DNA of 64,000 bases, from contig OY720346.1 in assembly GCA_963082975.1 (NCBI GenBank), forward strand, positions 33,259,787 through 33,323,786, given 5' to 3'. The translations under genes and the position numbers were made by a program. Position 1 is the first letter of the stretch. Each line of letters begins with the position of its first letter. Source of the DNA: Labia minor (Eukaryota > Arthropoda > Insecta > Dermaptera > Spongiphoridae). Below the pieces are notes generated by a model. It was not told the origin of the DNA and made no database searches. It was given only the letters and a program-made list of their open reading frames with translations. This document shows, piece by piece, positions 11,783 to 23,930 of the stretch.

Positions 11783-14197
11783 TTACTCATCCAACACTAT
11801 GTTCCACATCTTATTAAGTCTATATCCATCCTCTTTGTTAATATTATTGGGATGATTATCAATTTCTATAGATTCTTTTATTTTTCTTTTCCACCAATTA
11901 TTTTCAATATGAAGTGTTTCTACATTATCTAAATTTATTTTATGTCCTGTTGTTAAGGCATGTTCTGCAATTGCTGATTGATTTGGATGTTTCAATCTAA
12001 TGGCTCTCTCATGTTCAGACAGTCTTGTAGAAATCTTTCTACTTGTTTCACCAATGTATACTTTTTTGCATTCACAAGTTACCTTATAAACTCCATTATT
12101 TTCGTTTTTAATTTTGTCTTTTATATTTGAGGTGAGAGAAGACATTTGTTTATGAGGTTTATATGTTACTCTGATGTTGTGTTTCCTCAATTTTGACGCT
12201 ATTTTTTCTGTTGTTCCTTTTATATAAGGTAATGTTATTTGTGATCTGTATATTGGTTTTTCATTTTCATTTTTGATTTCTGTCTTTTTTGTTTTACTGA
12301 ATTTCCTAATTTCATATTCCGAGAAGCCATTGTTTATGAAAGCTTCCTTCAATCGTTGTTTTTCTTTTTTAATGTTTTCATTTGAGCATATCTCTTCGGC
12401 TCTTTTGTGCAGTGTTTTTATGACTCCATATTTTTGTGATGGATGGTGGTGGGAATCTGCGTGGATATATCTGTTGGTGTGAGTTGTTTTTCTGAAAATA
12501 TCAAACCTTAATCTATTCTGTTTCTTTTTAATTAATACATCAAGAAACGGTAACTCTTCATTTATTTCCCATTCAACGCTTAGTTTTATATTTTTATGTA
12601 AATTATTTGCTGCTTCTACAAATTTAACTAAAGAATCCTTACCATGAGGCCAAATCATCAAAATATCATCCACATATCTAAGAAACAGTTTTGGTTTCTT
12701 TATTGCATTATTGATCAATTTTGATTCAAATTCTTCCATGAATATGTTAGCGAATACTGGGCTTAGTGGACTACCCATAGCACATCCTTCTTTTTGCTTA
12801 TAAATCTTTTTATCATAAATAAAGTATGTAGATTTTTGGCAAAATTCTATTAATTCGAGAGTATTTTTATCTAATGTAATGTTTGATTTTATAATCTCAA
12901 TGGTCTCGTCAATAGGAACATTTGTGTACAAGGAGTCCACATCCAGACTCACCAATATATCATTTTTTGTAATTTCTACTTTTGATAACATTTCTACTAA
13001 GTGGGTGGAATTTTTAACGTATGAAAAATTAGTACCTGTAAATGGTTTTAACAAATGTGCTAGATATTTTGATGAGTTGTAAGTCACTGAATTGATTTGA
13101 CTAACTATTGGTCTTAAAGGTTTGTTGGTTTTATGGATTTTGGGATTACCGTATATTTTTGGTATTTGTGGATCTTTCGGTTTTAATTTATCTTTATCTT
13201 TTTCCTCAATAGGTAGATTCTTTATTATTGATTTTAGTTTTCTACAGAATTTATCCGTTGGATCTTTTTTCTGTATTTCGTAGGTAGAAGAATTCAAAAT
13301 ATTTTCCATTTTTTGTTTATAATCCGCTGTATTCATTACAACAGTGGCGTTACCTTTGTCGGCAGGGATAATCTTTAGAGAGTCATCGTTTCTAATTTCC
13401 TTCAGAGCACGCATCTCAGATTTGGTCAAATTTGGTTTGGGTGGTTTAGCATTTTTCAGTATGTTAATCGTATCAAATCTAATTTCCTCTGCAATGTTGT
13501 TTGGTAAGTTATATAAGGATGATTCAATTGAACTAACTATCTCAATTTTTGGAATTTTATTCGGTGCTATGGAGAACTTTGGTCCTTTTGCTAACACTGA
13601 GATGGTATTTTTGTCAAGACTTTTATTTGATAGATTGACTACTAATTTGTTATTATCAAAATTCTGAATAGATGTTTTAGTCTTATTGAATGAAAGTTTA
13701 TCAAATTTTGATTTTTGAATATCGGTTTGTTTTTTATGTGTAAATTTAAAGTGTGTCTGGGATACGTGCTGCAAATAAGAAATTTCTTCCTGGGTTAAAA
13801 CAGATTTTAGATTATTATATATATTGAATAAATCAGTGTCTAATGTAAATAAAACTTGCCTGATATTTGTGATGCGTTCTCGTAACAGAGCCAAACTAGC
13901 ATTATTATATATGCTAGTCGCTCTTTTTGTGTATACAACTCGCTTAATATAAAAGCCTTTTGGTATAATATCTTGATCACGACATCTTTTTAAGAAATTC
14001 AAAGAACTTAATAATTTTGCTTTTTTAACAATTAATCCATCATAACTCCTTACCTGCTTTTGAATTTTTAGGTTATATTTCTCATAAATGTATTTATTAA
14101 AGCTTTTGTGGTTATTTTGATAATTATTAAGAGAATTTTTATTAAAAGACCACATTATTTGTATAAAATTATTTATTAAATTAAAATAATTGTACAA
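11783..14197 (-). CDS. Penelope-like reverse transcriptase with GIY-YIG endonuclease (804 aa)
   Basis: Retroelement polyprotein that copies RNA and cuts target DNA. The start lies inside the upstream pseudo-LTR; a second Met at residue 15 is possible. The N-terminal 270 residues are Lys/Asn-rich. The RT region has PADKGNATVV near 285, YGNPKIHK, motif A LVSLDVDSLYTNVP near 420, motif B AMGSPLSPVFANIF near 475 and motif C FLRYVDDILM near 507. The C-terminal endonuclease has NGVYKVTCECKKVYIGET near 702-720 (the GIY...YIG pair as GVY...YIG), the helix Arg in RKISTRLSEH and EHALTTGH further on. The ORF has no internal stop, and its length fits complete Penelope/Neptune-type elements. No separate gag is expected. 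Confidence 0.95.
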   Translation of the reverse strand: MYNYFNLINNFIQIMWSFNKNSLNNYQNNHKSFNKYIYEKYNLKIQKQVRSYDGLIVKKAKLLSSLNFLKRCRDQDIIPKGFYIKRVVYTKRATSIYNNASLALLRERITNIRQVLFTLDTDLFNIYNNLKSVLTQEEISYLQHVSQTHFKFTHKKQTDIQKSKFDKLSFNKTKTSIQNFDNNKLVVNLSNKSLDKNTISVLAKGPKFSIAPNKIPKIEIVSSIESSLYNLPNNIAEEIRFDTINILKNAKPPKPNLTKSEMRALKEIRNDDSLKIIPADKGNATVVMNTADYKQKMENILNSSTYEIQKKDPTDKFCRKLKSIIKNLPIEEKDKDKLKPKDPQIPKIYGNPKIHKTNKPLRPIVSQINSVTYNSSKYLAHLLKPFTGTNFSYVKNSTHLVEMLSKVEITKNDILVSLDVDSLYTNVPIDETIEIIKSNITLDKNTLELIEFCQKSTYFIYDKKIYKQKEGCAMGSPLSPVFANIFMEEFESKLINNAIKKPKLFLRYVDDILMIWPHGKDSLVKFVEAANNLHKNIKLSVEWEINEELPFLDVLIKKKQNRLRFDIFRKTTHTNRYIHADSHHHPSQKYGVIKTLHKRAEEICSNENIKKEKQRLKEAFINNGFSEYEIRKFSKTKKTEIKNENEKPIYRSQITLPYIKGTTEKIASKLRKHNIRVTYKPHKQMSSLTSNIKDKIKNENNGVYKVTCECKKVYIGETSRKISTRLSEHERAIRLKHPNQSAIAEHALTTGHKINLDNVETLHIENNWWKRKIKESIEIDNHPNNINKEDGYRLNKMWNIVLDE

Positions 14198-14511
14198 CGT
14201 TTCAACTGCTTATTCTGCAGTCGTTTTCAAGTAACCGTACGCTTGCTCCGATTCAAGCGGACTGATGCATGTCGGGACACGTCACCTCTTATATAGGCAG
14301 TGATATTGGCGCCAATTTTTGGCTCCAATTTTTACCGCCAATTCTTAATCTCAACATGAAGTCAGCAGCAATTGTCAAAGCAAGCGTTTACAATCAAGAA
14401 GTATGATAGTGCATTATGTCTCTAAAATGAAGATACTAAATTATTTCCATAATCAAGACATATACACAAATACACATTAGATTAATTATATTTAATTTAA
14501 TTTGACAAATT
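14090..14511 (-). repeat. Penelope pseudo-LTR, 5' copy
   Basis: Direct repeat of 11361-11782. Its proximal part includes the start codon of the full ORF (14197), so the first 36 or so codons are encoded within the repeat. It probably holds the promoter. Confidence 0.9.
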
Positions 14512-15291
14512 TTACTCATCCAACACTATGTTCCACATCTTATTAAGTCTATATCCATCCTCTTTGTTAATATTATTGGGATGATTATCAATTTCTATAG
14601 ATTCTTTTATTTTTCTTTTCCACCAATTATTTTCAATATGAAGTGTTTCTACATTATCTAAATTTATTTTATGTCCTGTTGTTAAGGCATGTTCTGCAAT
14701 TGCTGATTGATTTGGATGTTTCAATCTAATGGCTCTCTCATGTTCAGACAGTCTTGTAGAAATCTTTCTACTTGTTTCACCAATGTATACTTTTTTGCAT
14801 TCACAAGTTACCTTATAAACTCCATTATTTTCGTTTTTAATTTTGTCTTTTATATTTGAGGTGAGAGAAGACATTTGTTTATGAGGTTTATATGTTACTC
14901 TGATGTTGTGTTTCCTCAATTTTGACGCTATTTTTTCTGTTGTTCCTTTTATATAAGGTAATGTTATTTGTGATCTGTATATTGGTTTTTCATTTTCATT
15001 TTTGATTTCTGTCTTTTTTGTTTTACTGAATTTCCTAATTTCATATTCCGAGAAGCCATTGTTTATGAAAGCTTCCTTCAATCGTTGTTTTTCTTTTTTA
15101 ATGTTTTCATTTGAGCATATCTCTTCGGCTCTTTTTGTGCAGTGTTTTTATGACTCCATATTTTTGTGATGGATGGTGGTGGGAATCTGCGTGGATATAT
15201 CTGTTGGTGTGAGTTGTTTTTCTGAAAATATCAAACCTTAATCTATTCTGTTTCTTTTTAATTAATACATCAAGAAACGGTAACTCTTCAT
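14512..15291 (-). pseudogene. 5'-truncated second copy of the Penelope-like ORF
   Basis: This repeats about the last 260 codons of the neighbouring full ORF, including the whole GIY-YIG domain. It has one extra T in a T run near 15130 relative to the full copy (near 12401), which shifts the frame, so only 189 codons stay open (15081-14512). At 15291 it stops abruptly and joins an inverted piece of pseudo-LTR. It is read as part of the same insertion event, truncated by incomplete reverse transcription. Confidence 0.92.
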
Positions 15292-15292
15292 A

Positions 15293-15412
15293 GCAAGCGT
15301 ACGGTTACTTGAAAACGACTGCAGAATAAGCAGTTGAAACGTTGTACAATTATTTTAATTTAATAAATAATTTTATACAAATAATGTGGTCTTTTAATAA
15401 AAATTCTCTTAA
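15293..15412 (+). repeat. Inverted pseudo-LTR tip of the Penelope-like element
   Basis: Reverse complement of about 11393-11517, including the same GCAG hairpin and GAAACG. It is joined directly to the truncated ORF copy and abuts the right-hand target duplication. Confidence 0.9.
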
Positions 15413-15426
15413 TAATATACATACAT

Positions 15427-16464
15427 ATTTAAATTAAATAATTTATTAATTTGAATTACATATATTACATCTAGTCATTAATATAATTATAAATATATTT
15501 TAAATAAATTCGGATATATAAATATAAAATATAAAAGGCAACGAAAAGAAACTGCTACACAAAGGAAGCGTCAGATTAAAATGTACATAGATGAACAATA
15601 AAAAAATTATTTGAAAAAAGTAAATGGAGTATAATTTATAAAAGTTAGTCATTAAATTTAAAAAAAATATAAAAAACTAAAAACTTGAAAATAAATTAAT
15701 AAAAAAAAAATTATTTAACATTCACGCTTGTTAATCAAAAATGCCCTAAAAAATAGAAAATAATATATTAATTAAACCTTGAATATTATCCTTTACATAT
15801 GCCCAACAAAAAAGCGTGGACGCATATAATAATATTAAATTCTTTACCTACTACTTATGTTCACTACTAAGAAATGGTGGTACGTATAAAAATTCTAGCA
15901 TATATAAACAAGGATATGGACGTATCGAGTAAAGTCTTGAAAATATTAAGACTAATAAAAAAATATCTAAATATATCGGTATGTTTAGAAATTTGAGTTA
16001 TCTACAATACATTTTTCACTAATCAGGTGAAAATATACGATGTACCTAATAAATTATAATCAAATTTTTAATACATTATTCATACTTACAGGAAAGCTCA
16101 ATTGTGTTGACGTATATATACTACATAAGGTTATAAATGATTAATTACGAGAAAATAATTAGTATAATCTCTCTTATTATTTAATAAAAGATCCTATCTA
16201 TCTTTCCTTTTGAAGCCTTCCCTCCACATCTTAGGAATACTCTCTATATTGTAATAATACCCTTTGAGTATTACATACGATATTCTCAAGTATCACTTGA
16301 TTATTAACTTGTCAAATTTATTATCAAATAAAAAACTCAATTTAAACATTTATTTAGTCATTTAATTTATAGTAATAATAATAATAATAATTCTTATTAT
16401 TAAATAAATTGATTGAGATAAAAACAAAAAAAGAAGTTGATTATATAATATTTTAATTTCAAGT
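15427..16464. other. Gene-poor AT-rich DNA after the Penelope element
   Basis: No gene recognised; it resumes the sequence interrupted by the Penelope insertion. Confidence 0.45.
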
Positions 16465-16602
16465 CCATTAGTGATTTAGTGGTTAGAACGACAGTCTACC
16501 ACACTGAAGACTGGAATTCTGGCCTAGGGTAATTCAATAATTAATAAGTTCTCTTTAAAGCTCTGCCTGATCCTCAGGATGTATCCGCACAAAATTATAA
16601 TT
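16465..16602 (+). repeat. tRNA-derived SINE, copy 1
   Basis: GTGATTTAGTGGTTAGAACG (box A-like) and GACAGTCTACCACACTGAAG, then a degraded box B, and a 3' part CTGATCCTCAGGATGTATCC with GCA. Related to 31761-31892 and 48478-48593. Confidence 0.7.
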
Positions 16603-17143
16603 TGAATTTTTATCGAGGATTTGAATCGAAATGTCGAACTCCGCCAAGTTAACAATTTAATATAAAAATTAATAATATTGACAAGGTGGGGCTAAAATGG
16701 GTTTAGATCTTGATGTCTAATTAAACTTAAATAAATAAATGTTCTAATTAATCACGTATTATCATTAGGTCATTTACCTATTTACCTTGTGTAATTAAAT
16801 ATAGTTTATCAAATATAGAAACCAACCAATTTACTAGTATAGCCGCAATGTTCAATTTTATTTTTTATTTAATTATTATTAACTGTATGTGTGTGTGTGC
16901 CTGGTGTGGATGTGTGTATTTAAGTGTGTGAATGTAGTATACCTCTAAAAAGTAGGGGTTAAAGGGTTAGTAAAGCGCTTGCGTTCATCACTTTTCCCCT
17001 TTTCTCCCACCCCTTTACATCTCGAATTTCAATCAGGGATGTATTCTCTCTCTCTATCTCTCTATCTTTTGGTAGACCGCGCATTTGGCTCTCATCTCTC
17101 TTCAGGACCGGAAGAAAAAAGTACTGGAGAATTAGAGAAAAGA

Positions 17144-17217
17144 ATGCAAGTTTATCGACAACATCACTCATTCATTTCTATTATATGTACCCTTGGGCTT
17201 TTCTTAACTCTAATCAG
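17144..17217 (+). CDS. Candidate signal-peptide exon of the GABA-channel gene
   Basis: An ATG in a fair context (AAAAGAATGC) opens a 24-residue segment: a short basic start (MQVYRQHH) and then a hydrophobic core (FISIICTLGLFLTLI), the shape of a signal peptide. It ends at CTAATCAG before GTTCGT, a weak but usable donor, in phase 2. The first clear channel exon at 28386 needs exactly two bases to complete its first codon (AG+A = Arg). With this exon the eleven exons total 1542 nt, divisible by three, giving 513 aa. The surrounding 250 bp is richer in G+C and CT runs than its neighbours, as a first exon might be. The implied intron is 11.2 kb. No homology supports the link, since signal peptides are not conserved; it rests on phase and composition. 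Confidence 0.4.
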
Positions 17218-20200
17218 GTTCGTAAAAAAATAATTAAAATATTATTATTGTTTAATTTTTAAAAAATAATATACTTTCCTTAAGTCATATTAATTTTTAT
17301 AATTAATCGACACGTTTTTATTTACTTATTATAAATAAAAAAAATTAATAATTAAACAAAAATTTAATTGAAAATTAATATCGATAAATTGTAATAGAAA
17401 TACTAAATATTTATGAAATTAAAATAATAAATCAATAAATTTATTAAATATGAGTTTAGGAGAAGATAATATGGTGAACATCTTGTGTTCATCAACACCC
17501 CACAATACATTACATTATGTGATTAATGGGTTTCCTGTATTGTCAAATTTGGGGATATATCAGTACTCTTTCATATCCTTCTTCTCAATTTATGATGTAT
17601 ATTATATATAACAATATATAAATCATAATATAGGTACTATATAAAATTCTATATAAAATTTATGTAAGTATATTTTTCCCTCCTCTTCACTTTAGAAAAA
17701 TTGTCAACTTTAATTTCTTTTTATTATAATTTATTTTATTTTGATTTATTTATTAAATATCCTATTATTTTTGATTAAATTAGTTACAATATTATCTAAA
17801 CAATATCCATACTACATTTCCCCACTCACGTATGTTTTTTTTAAATATAATGTCTCTCCATCGGTTTTTTAACAATTGGTTTCTCTTCAAATAAGTTTTT
17901 CATGTCAAATATTCCACCCGTGATCATCTCAATTTTATCAATTTTCTGAACTGATGAATATACATTTTTTCATTATATATATAGATATAAAATCTTTAAC
18001 ATTTTTCAGAGATTTCATGTATACATTTTTTTATCTATTTATTATAAATAACGAATTAGATTTAGAATCTTATTTATTTATTATTTTATTTTAAAGGTAC
18101 TTAATCGAAGCCCATTTTCCCGTACATATTTTAAAATTTTGAAAGGCTTTTTTAACATTTCTTTTATAGGTATAAATAAATATAATCAAAAATGTTTTTA
18201 CTAGTGTGATGAAAAAAATTTGCACTAAAATAATAGTTAAAAGAATTTGAATTAGTAAAAAGAAATAAAGCTATTAATAAAAAAACAACTAAATTGTATT
18301 TAATGACTATTTTGGTGGTTATGTAGAAAAACCTCTAGGTATTATGAATATTTTAAAAGTTCTATAGATGGATATGCTATTAACTGAAGATATGTTGGAG
18401 GAGATCGAAATTGGAGTTGTATTATATTTTATTTAGGATCCATAATATCTAATACTTATAAGTGCTGAATATTAGGAGAAAGTTTAGAAAAAACAAATTA
18501 TAGAAATGTTTATTTAAATAAAAATTTATATGTTCGTTTTTTTGTTTATTCACTTATATTTATATATTTTAATTTATTATAAAATATATTCTTTACCTAA
18601 ATATATGAGGAAAAAAATGATAATAACACTTAACGATATTCTCACTTAATCACTTAATCATCTTTCTCCCTCTCTAATATTAAATAAAGACATTCTGTTT
18701 CTCAAAGGGCTCATATTACCCAATCCATATAACTTTTAAAAGAGAGAAGAACATGTTCTATTTAATAATTAATAGGGGTACATATATATATACTAATAAT
18801 TACATCCTTTCATTAATATAAATTAACTGTAATTTTTTTTTTGAATAAAAGAGAATAATAAAAAAAAATTAAAATCTTGGGATTAAAATTTGAATGAACC
18901 ATGCATAGGGTGAGAGATAAATAAAATAGAAATTGCTTTTAATCATTAACACAACGATATTCAATAAGCAATAAGGAAGGATTTATAGAATAAGGAGAGA
19001 TAGGTTGAGAAAATTTAAAAAAAAAAAAAAAAAATTAAAAAGAGATTTTATGGGGAACAAGATCGATGGTTGAGTTTCCACCATTTCTTGGATGATTGAG
19101 TGGTGACAAGTTAGAGTCGTGAAAGCAGAACTAAACTTTTTTTTTACTGATGGAATGTCATACTTGGATATAAAAAAAACATAAACGGTTGATCTGCACA
19201 CCTTTATAAATTTTTATAATAAAATTCAATCTTAATATGATTAATTAAATTCCTACTAAATAATATACTCGTAATATTCTTCTAGATATAAATCAAAGAT
19301 GGTCTTTTTTAATCAAATTAAATTATTAATATTTCAATTAATTTTATAGATATATTTATTAAATAAAAATATATATTCTGTGTTAGAAATTTTATAAAAA
19401 AATTTTATAGAACTTATTTAATAATAATGGAAAAAAACTTGAATAGGTAGTACTATAACAGAAAATTGAATTTTTTTTCGAAATTCTAGTATTTATAGAT
19501 AATTTCTGGAATTCTTAAAAGTCCTCTGATTATCTGATTAAAATGAGTAAGTATTGTTTGACTGAGAGAAAGAGAAGGGGGACTATTATCAGTGTGAATG
19601 GCAGTCAAGCATCCCCCAAGAGATTGGACTTAACGAATATCTTTCAACTTAATATATCATTTGAACGACAGCTTGAATATATAATCAATCTCAATCAAAT
19701 CAATTCTCAAATATCAAATATCTTTAGAAATTAAATGATATGTACAGAATTATACGATTTTATATGCAATGTTTCAATCTTTAAGAGTTTATTATTTTTT
19801 TTTAAAAATTTTTAATTAAATATTTTAATACAGATTGATAAAATTAAAATAGTTAATATTTAAAACATTTTTTGTTTTTTAAATCTACTTATCTTAGTCA
19901 TTAATAGTCAGGTTTCTCAATTATTTATTTTGAGATTCTATCAGATTAAATATTATATTATAAAATTTTTGTGAGAAACTTCATTCTCAAGTTCAATATT
20001 TAAGCATGTTTTAATTCAAATATTATTAGATAGTAGTCTACTATTAATGGATGCCAAACAAAAACTAAAAGACCCAGCTGTTTCAAATTTCGAGAGGTGT
20101 CAGCTGATAATTGCCTGATGACAGGAGCATTGTTGCCATTTCATTTAAGAGACAGGAAATTCAAAATGTCACGGACTTATTGACCTGCCCTCGTATTTTT

Positions 20201-21872
20201 AAAAATAATAATTACATTAATGTATTATTAATAATAATTAATTTTGAACTCATTATTACTTAATTATGTGTTATTAAATAAATATTTCTTAATGTTTGGT
20301 AATAATGAAACAATTTATAAGTATATAAATTATTTAATTCATTAATTTAATTAAATTTTAGATTAAAATGTTTAATGAATGTAGTTAAATATGAAAAAAA
20401 ACTGATTAATGTCTAAGAATTTCAAGAATGTTACAAGTTATGTTTAAATAAATTAATCGTGTATGAAAACATAAGATCTTTCCTCATTTTTTCCCACCTA
20501 ATTCATTTACACTTCTTATACTCTTCACACCCACAACAACTGATTTATTGCTCTTCTCCACACTTCTCTACATAACTCTAATTTAATATAAATGCTTCAA
20601 TCATTCTTTTTTTGTTTCTTTCAATTTTAAACTTCAAATACATTTGAAAATTATTCACAATAATTTATTTAATTAAATAAATGGTCGTTATTTTTAGATT
20701 TTATTAAATTCAAAATTTCTTAAATGAACCTTTATATTGTTTTTTCCCTTTTAAGCATCCGATTAGTTAGCTGTCTAATGACAAAAATAGCTTATAAATT
20801 TATTAAAGCCCTTGAAGTTCTTTTGCCTCGTCAGCAGATATGGTCTCTCAAGTACCACTTCTTTCTAATTTCGTAAAATGAAGGGAGATTTCATTCATTT
20901 TCTTGTTTCTTTTATAATAAATTTAAGTATACGTGTACTTACATTGTACCAAATTATTTTTTTTTATTTTAATTATACATTTATATTTGTTTCATAAGAA
21001 TATTAAGCATTTATATTAATAAATATTTAAATACAATTAATTTATAATCGTAAGGATTTCAAAATGATTTTTCTTTTTAATTTAAGTATGTTAAGTTAAA
21101 ATAATAATAATTCCTAACTTTACATATTTATTACTAAACATTATTTTTTTAAATATTTTTATGTGGTTTGGGATCTACGCTTATTTAATTTAGCTTTCTT
21201 ATTTATTTTAAATTATTTCTTTAATCTTAAGTCTAAGTGATGAATGTAATTAAATATGAAACCTCAACCTCTATTAATTACTTACATAATAAAGAAAATA
21301 AGCTTTCATGATAGTTTATTTATTTTCTTCTGATTTTCAATGGTTCAATAATATAACCATTAAGATTTTAAACTGTTTAATGTTTTTTATTTAGCTTCAC
21401 GTTTTATATTTAAAATTCAATTAAGTATCATTTTAAAATCTTTCCTAGTTAATGTGATTATTATGTATTTATAATTTTATGGATTTAAATAGGTAAATAC
21501 ATGCACCAAAATTCATATTTTAAAGTAATTTATAATTATTAATCAGTTACAATTAAATATAATTTAAATTTCCATTGATATTTTTGTTGAATTTTTATAT
21601 TATTTTCTTCATTTTTATTCTTAGTATTTTTTTTTATCCTTTACAATTTGCCGTGTCCTTTTTCTACTATTGACAGAACTTTTGGAATGAGAAAAAGTAA
21701 TAAAAGATATATTTCTTATAAAGTCCAAGCAATTCAGACTTCCTTTCCCTTTTCATAGAGATATATGAAATTCCCAAAAAGCCATTGAATAATAATTTTT
21801 TTTCGATCCTAATATCATTCCTAAAATTTTGAGTTTTTAATATTAATTATAATTAATTTTATAATAGTTATA
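17218..21872. other. AT-rich tract, part of the implied long first intron
   Basis: No exon-like stretch or named repeat was recognised; open frames at 18983-19201 and 19543-19734 are short and unsupported. Confidence 0.45.
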
Positions 21873-22780
21873 TCTTATCTTCTTATACTAGTAAAAATTG
21901 TATATATATATTTGTATATTTTTAAGATAATAAACTGCTCTAAGGATTTTTTTGAAATTCACACCATAGATAATATCTGACAAAAAACCACTTCGTGGTA
22001 GAGGTCCCCAGTCAAGTTGTGTGCACTAAAAAGTTAGGAAATCAAAAAAGTTAGGGCCTTCAAAGTTGTCTTTCAAAAAAATTATTGAAATCAAAGCTTG
22101 GCGGCCGCCAAGATCCTCACCTTACAATATTAATTGTTTTTAAAACGTTAATTTCCTGAATAGTGTATTTAATTGCATTTCCAATAAAACTTTTGGAAAT
22201 ACTCTGTGGTAATGTGGGAGGTGCTACCACTTTGAATTTGAATATCTCCCGTTGTTCTTGATCAAATTTTTTTTTTTTTGTTTTTGTCTGGTGGGCTGAC
22301 CCTATAAGTCATAGACTACTCACGTATAAATTGGGTTAAAAATGAAATTGAAATAGCAAAAAAAGTGATTTTTTGCGAGTTTTTTGGCAATTTTGCAAAA
22401 TGTTTTTGCAACATTTTTATACAAAGGTTTCACCTACCCACTAAGACAAACAAAATGAGATATTCTCCATCAAAATCGGTTCAGTAGTTAAGGCTGTAGG
22501 CCTGTCAATGTTGAAGATGACGAAGGACATGAAAAGTTGAAAAAAATCAATTTTTAAAATTTAATATCTCTGCTTGTAATGAATAAAAATTAATGATTTT
22601 TCTTTTGTTTTTGTCTGGTGGCAGGCGCCTATAAGACCTAAAAAAATTAGGCCTACAGGTGCCACCGTTTTTTTGCTGTGAGGGGGTGAAAACCGGTACT
22701 TGTCACGTCCAGTATATATATATACGCTTGGCAGCCTCGGTGTTTTACTTGCCGGGGCGGAGCGCTGCCGGCGCTCCTAG
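21873..22780 (+). mobile_element. Helitron-like candidate containing family C
   Basis: 5' end A|TCTTATCTTCTTATACTAG resembles Helitron TC starts. The 3' end is a G+C hairpin GGAGCGC/GCGCTCC followed at once by CTAG. No ORF. The base after CTAG is A rather than the expected T, and the hairpin is closer to CTAG than usual, so this is weak. A similar 5' end occurs at 24711. Confidence 0.3.
21970..22235 (+). repeat. Repeat family C, copy 1
   Basis: Starts CTGACAAAAAACCACTTCGT and includes GTTAGGAAATCAAAAAAGTT and CTTGGCGGCCGCCAAG. Similar to 36968-37232 apart from a 34-bp segment at 22197-22230 that is in the opposite orientation. Confidence 0.8.
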
Positions 22781-23303
22781 ATTTATAAAGAAACATCGAT
22801 GTGTATTGGTTTCAGTCTCCTGAAAAATTATTTTTGTTAGTTTTTTCTTAATTTTAAAAAATGGCGCTTCCTTAAATACAAAATATTATAAATAAAATAA
22901 AATTAAAAATATTAATTTTATTAATATTTTGTAATCAAATTACGAAATATATATTATGTTATATTCACAGACCATACTTTCTACGCATTAATACGTACGT
23001 TTCAGGGCTGTATGTTTTATGACTATTTTTTTTTAATTTATGTTCTTTTAAATTATTTGAAATTGATTCATATATTTTGTCGTTTATTTATTTTAAATAA
23101 TAATCTTAATCTTAAATATTCATAGTTCACAAGGAATAATTTTTTTAAAGTACCGAGATGCGGCTCAGTGAACCAGGTACTTTTGTATAAAAGAGCATGT
23201 AGGCTATTCATGTAAGAAGAAATTAAATAGATAAATAATTAATTAATGTAATATATTTAATATATAAGTATATAGAAAATTATATAAAACAAATATAATT
23301 TTT

Positions 23304-23930
23304 TACCGACCGACGATAGTAAGGGAGCTATTGCTTTCACACCAAATTTCACATGTGGAGATTTTTACATATCTCCACGAATCATGCATTTTCTAAACAG
23401 AAAAAAGTATTTTTAGCATGATGTCTGTCCGTCCGTCTGTCCGTCCGTATAGATGTGTACAGCCTGAACGGCTCAACCGATTTTGATGAAATTTGGTATA
23501 TTTACTTAATGCATCAGTGGGATGAATTGATCAACTTTTGGTGCAATTCCAGAAACCGGAAGTGGTAGTATTAGCGATCGACGATAGAAAGGGAAGGGTT
23601 ATTTTCACACCAAAAGAGATTTTTTTATATATCACCACGAATCATGCACTTTGTATTGGTTTTATCCTCGAGAAAAATCATATTTATTAGTTTTTTCTTG
23701 ATTTAAAATTATATGACGTCATCCAGCCATTCATGACGTCACAGCGTGGTCTTGCATATATATTATAAATAAAATAAAATTAAAAATGTTTATATTTATT
23801 ATTTATGTTTCCATATCTCTTTTTTATTACATTAATAGATATATTAAAATTATTTGAAATTGTTTCTGTAGCTGGAAATTAATTTATTTCAAACCGTCGG
23901 TCGGTTCGGACCTGGCCACAGGTCAACTTA
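23304..23930 (+). repeat. Repeat family B (MITE-like), copy 1
   Basis: About 620 bp from TACCGACCGACGATAGTAAG to CCGTCGGTCGGTTC and GGCCACAGGTCAACTTA. The ACCGACCGACG / CGTCGGTCGGT blocks are perfect inverses. The interior has (GTCC)n-like GTCCGTCCGTCTGTCCG and a GACGTCAT motif. Confidence 0.87.

Larger units (their letters stand above)
11361..15414 (-). mobile_element. Penelope-like element (complete unit plus truncated tandem copy)
   Basis: Retroelement of the Penelope order. On the coding (-) strand the order is: a short inverted tip (about 15293-15412, reverse complement of about 11393-11517), the end of a 5'-truncated ORF copy (15291-14512), a pseudo-LTR (14511-14090), the full ORF (14197-11783) and a second pseudo-LTR (11782-11361). 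The two pseudo-LTRs are about 422 bp at an offset of 2729 bp and look identical by eye. A 12-bp target duplication (atatacatacat) flanks it at 11349-11360 and 15415-15426. Head-to-tail partial copies and an inverted tip are known for this order. The intact ORF and near-identical repeats suggest a recent insertion. Confidence 0.93.

Noticed and set aside
12273..13667. Several + strand open frames inside the Penelope ORF
   Set aside because: Antisense shadows of the 804-codon ORF.
16979..17233. 84-codon + strand frame starting at the first ATG
   Set aside because: The first 55 residues are a CT-rich, low-complexity leader; only the later ATG at 17144 gives a sensible signal peptide, so that start was used.
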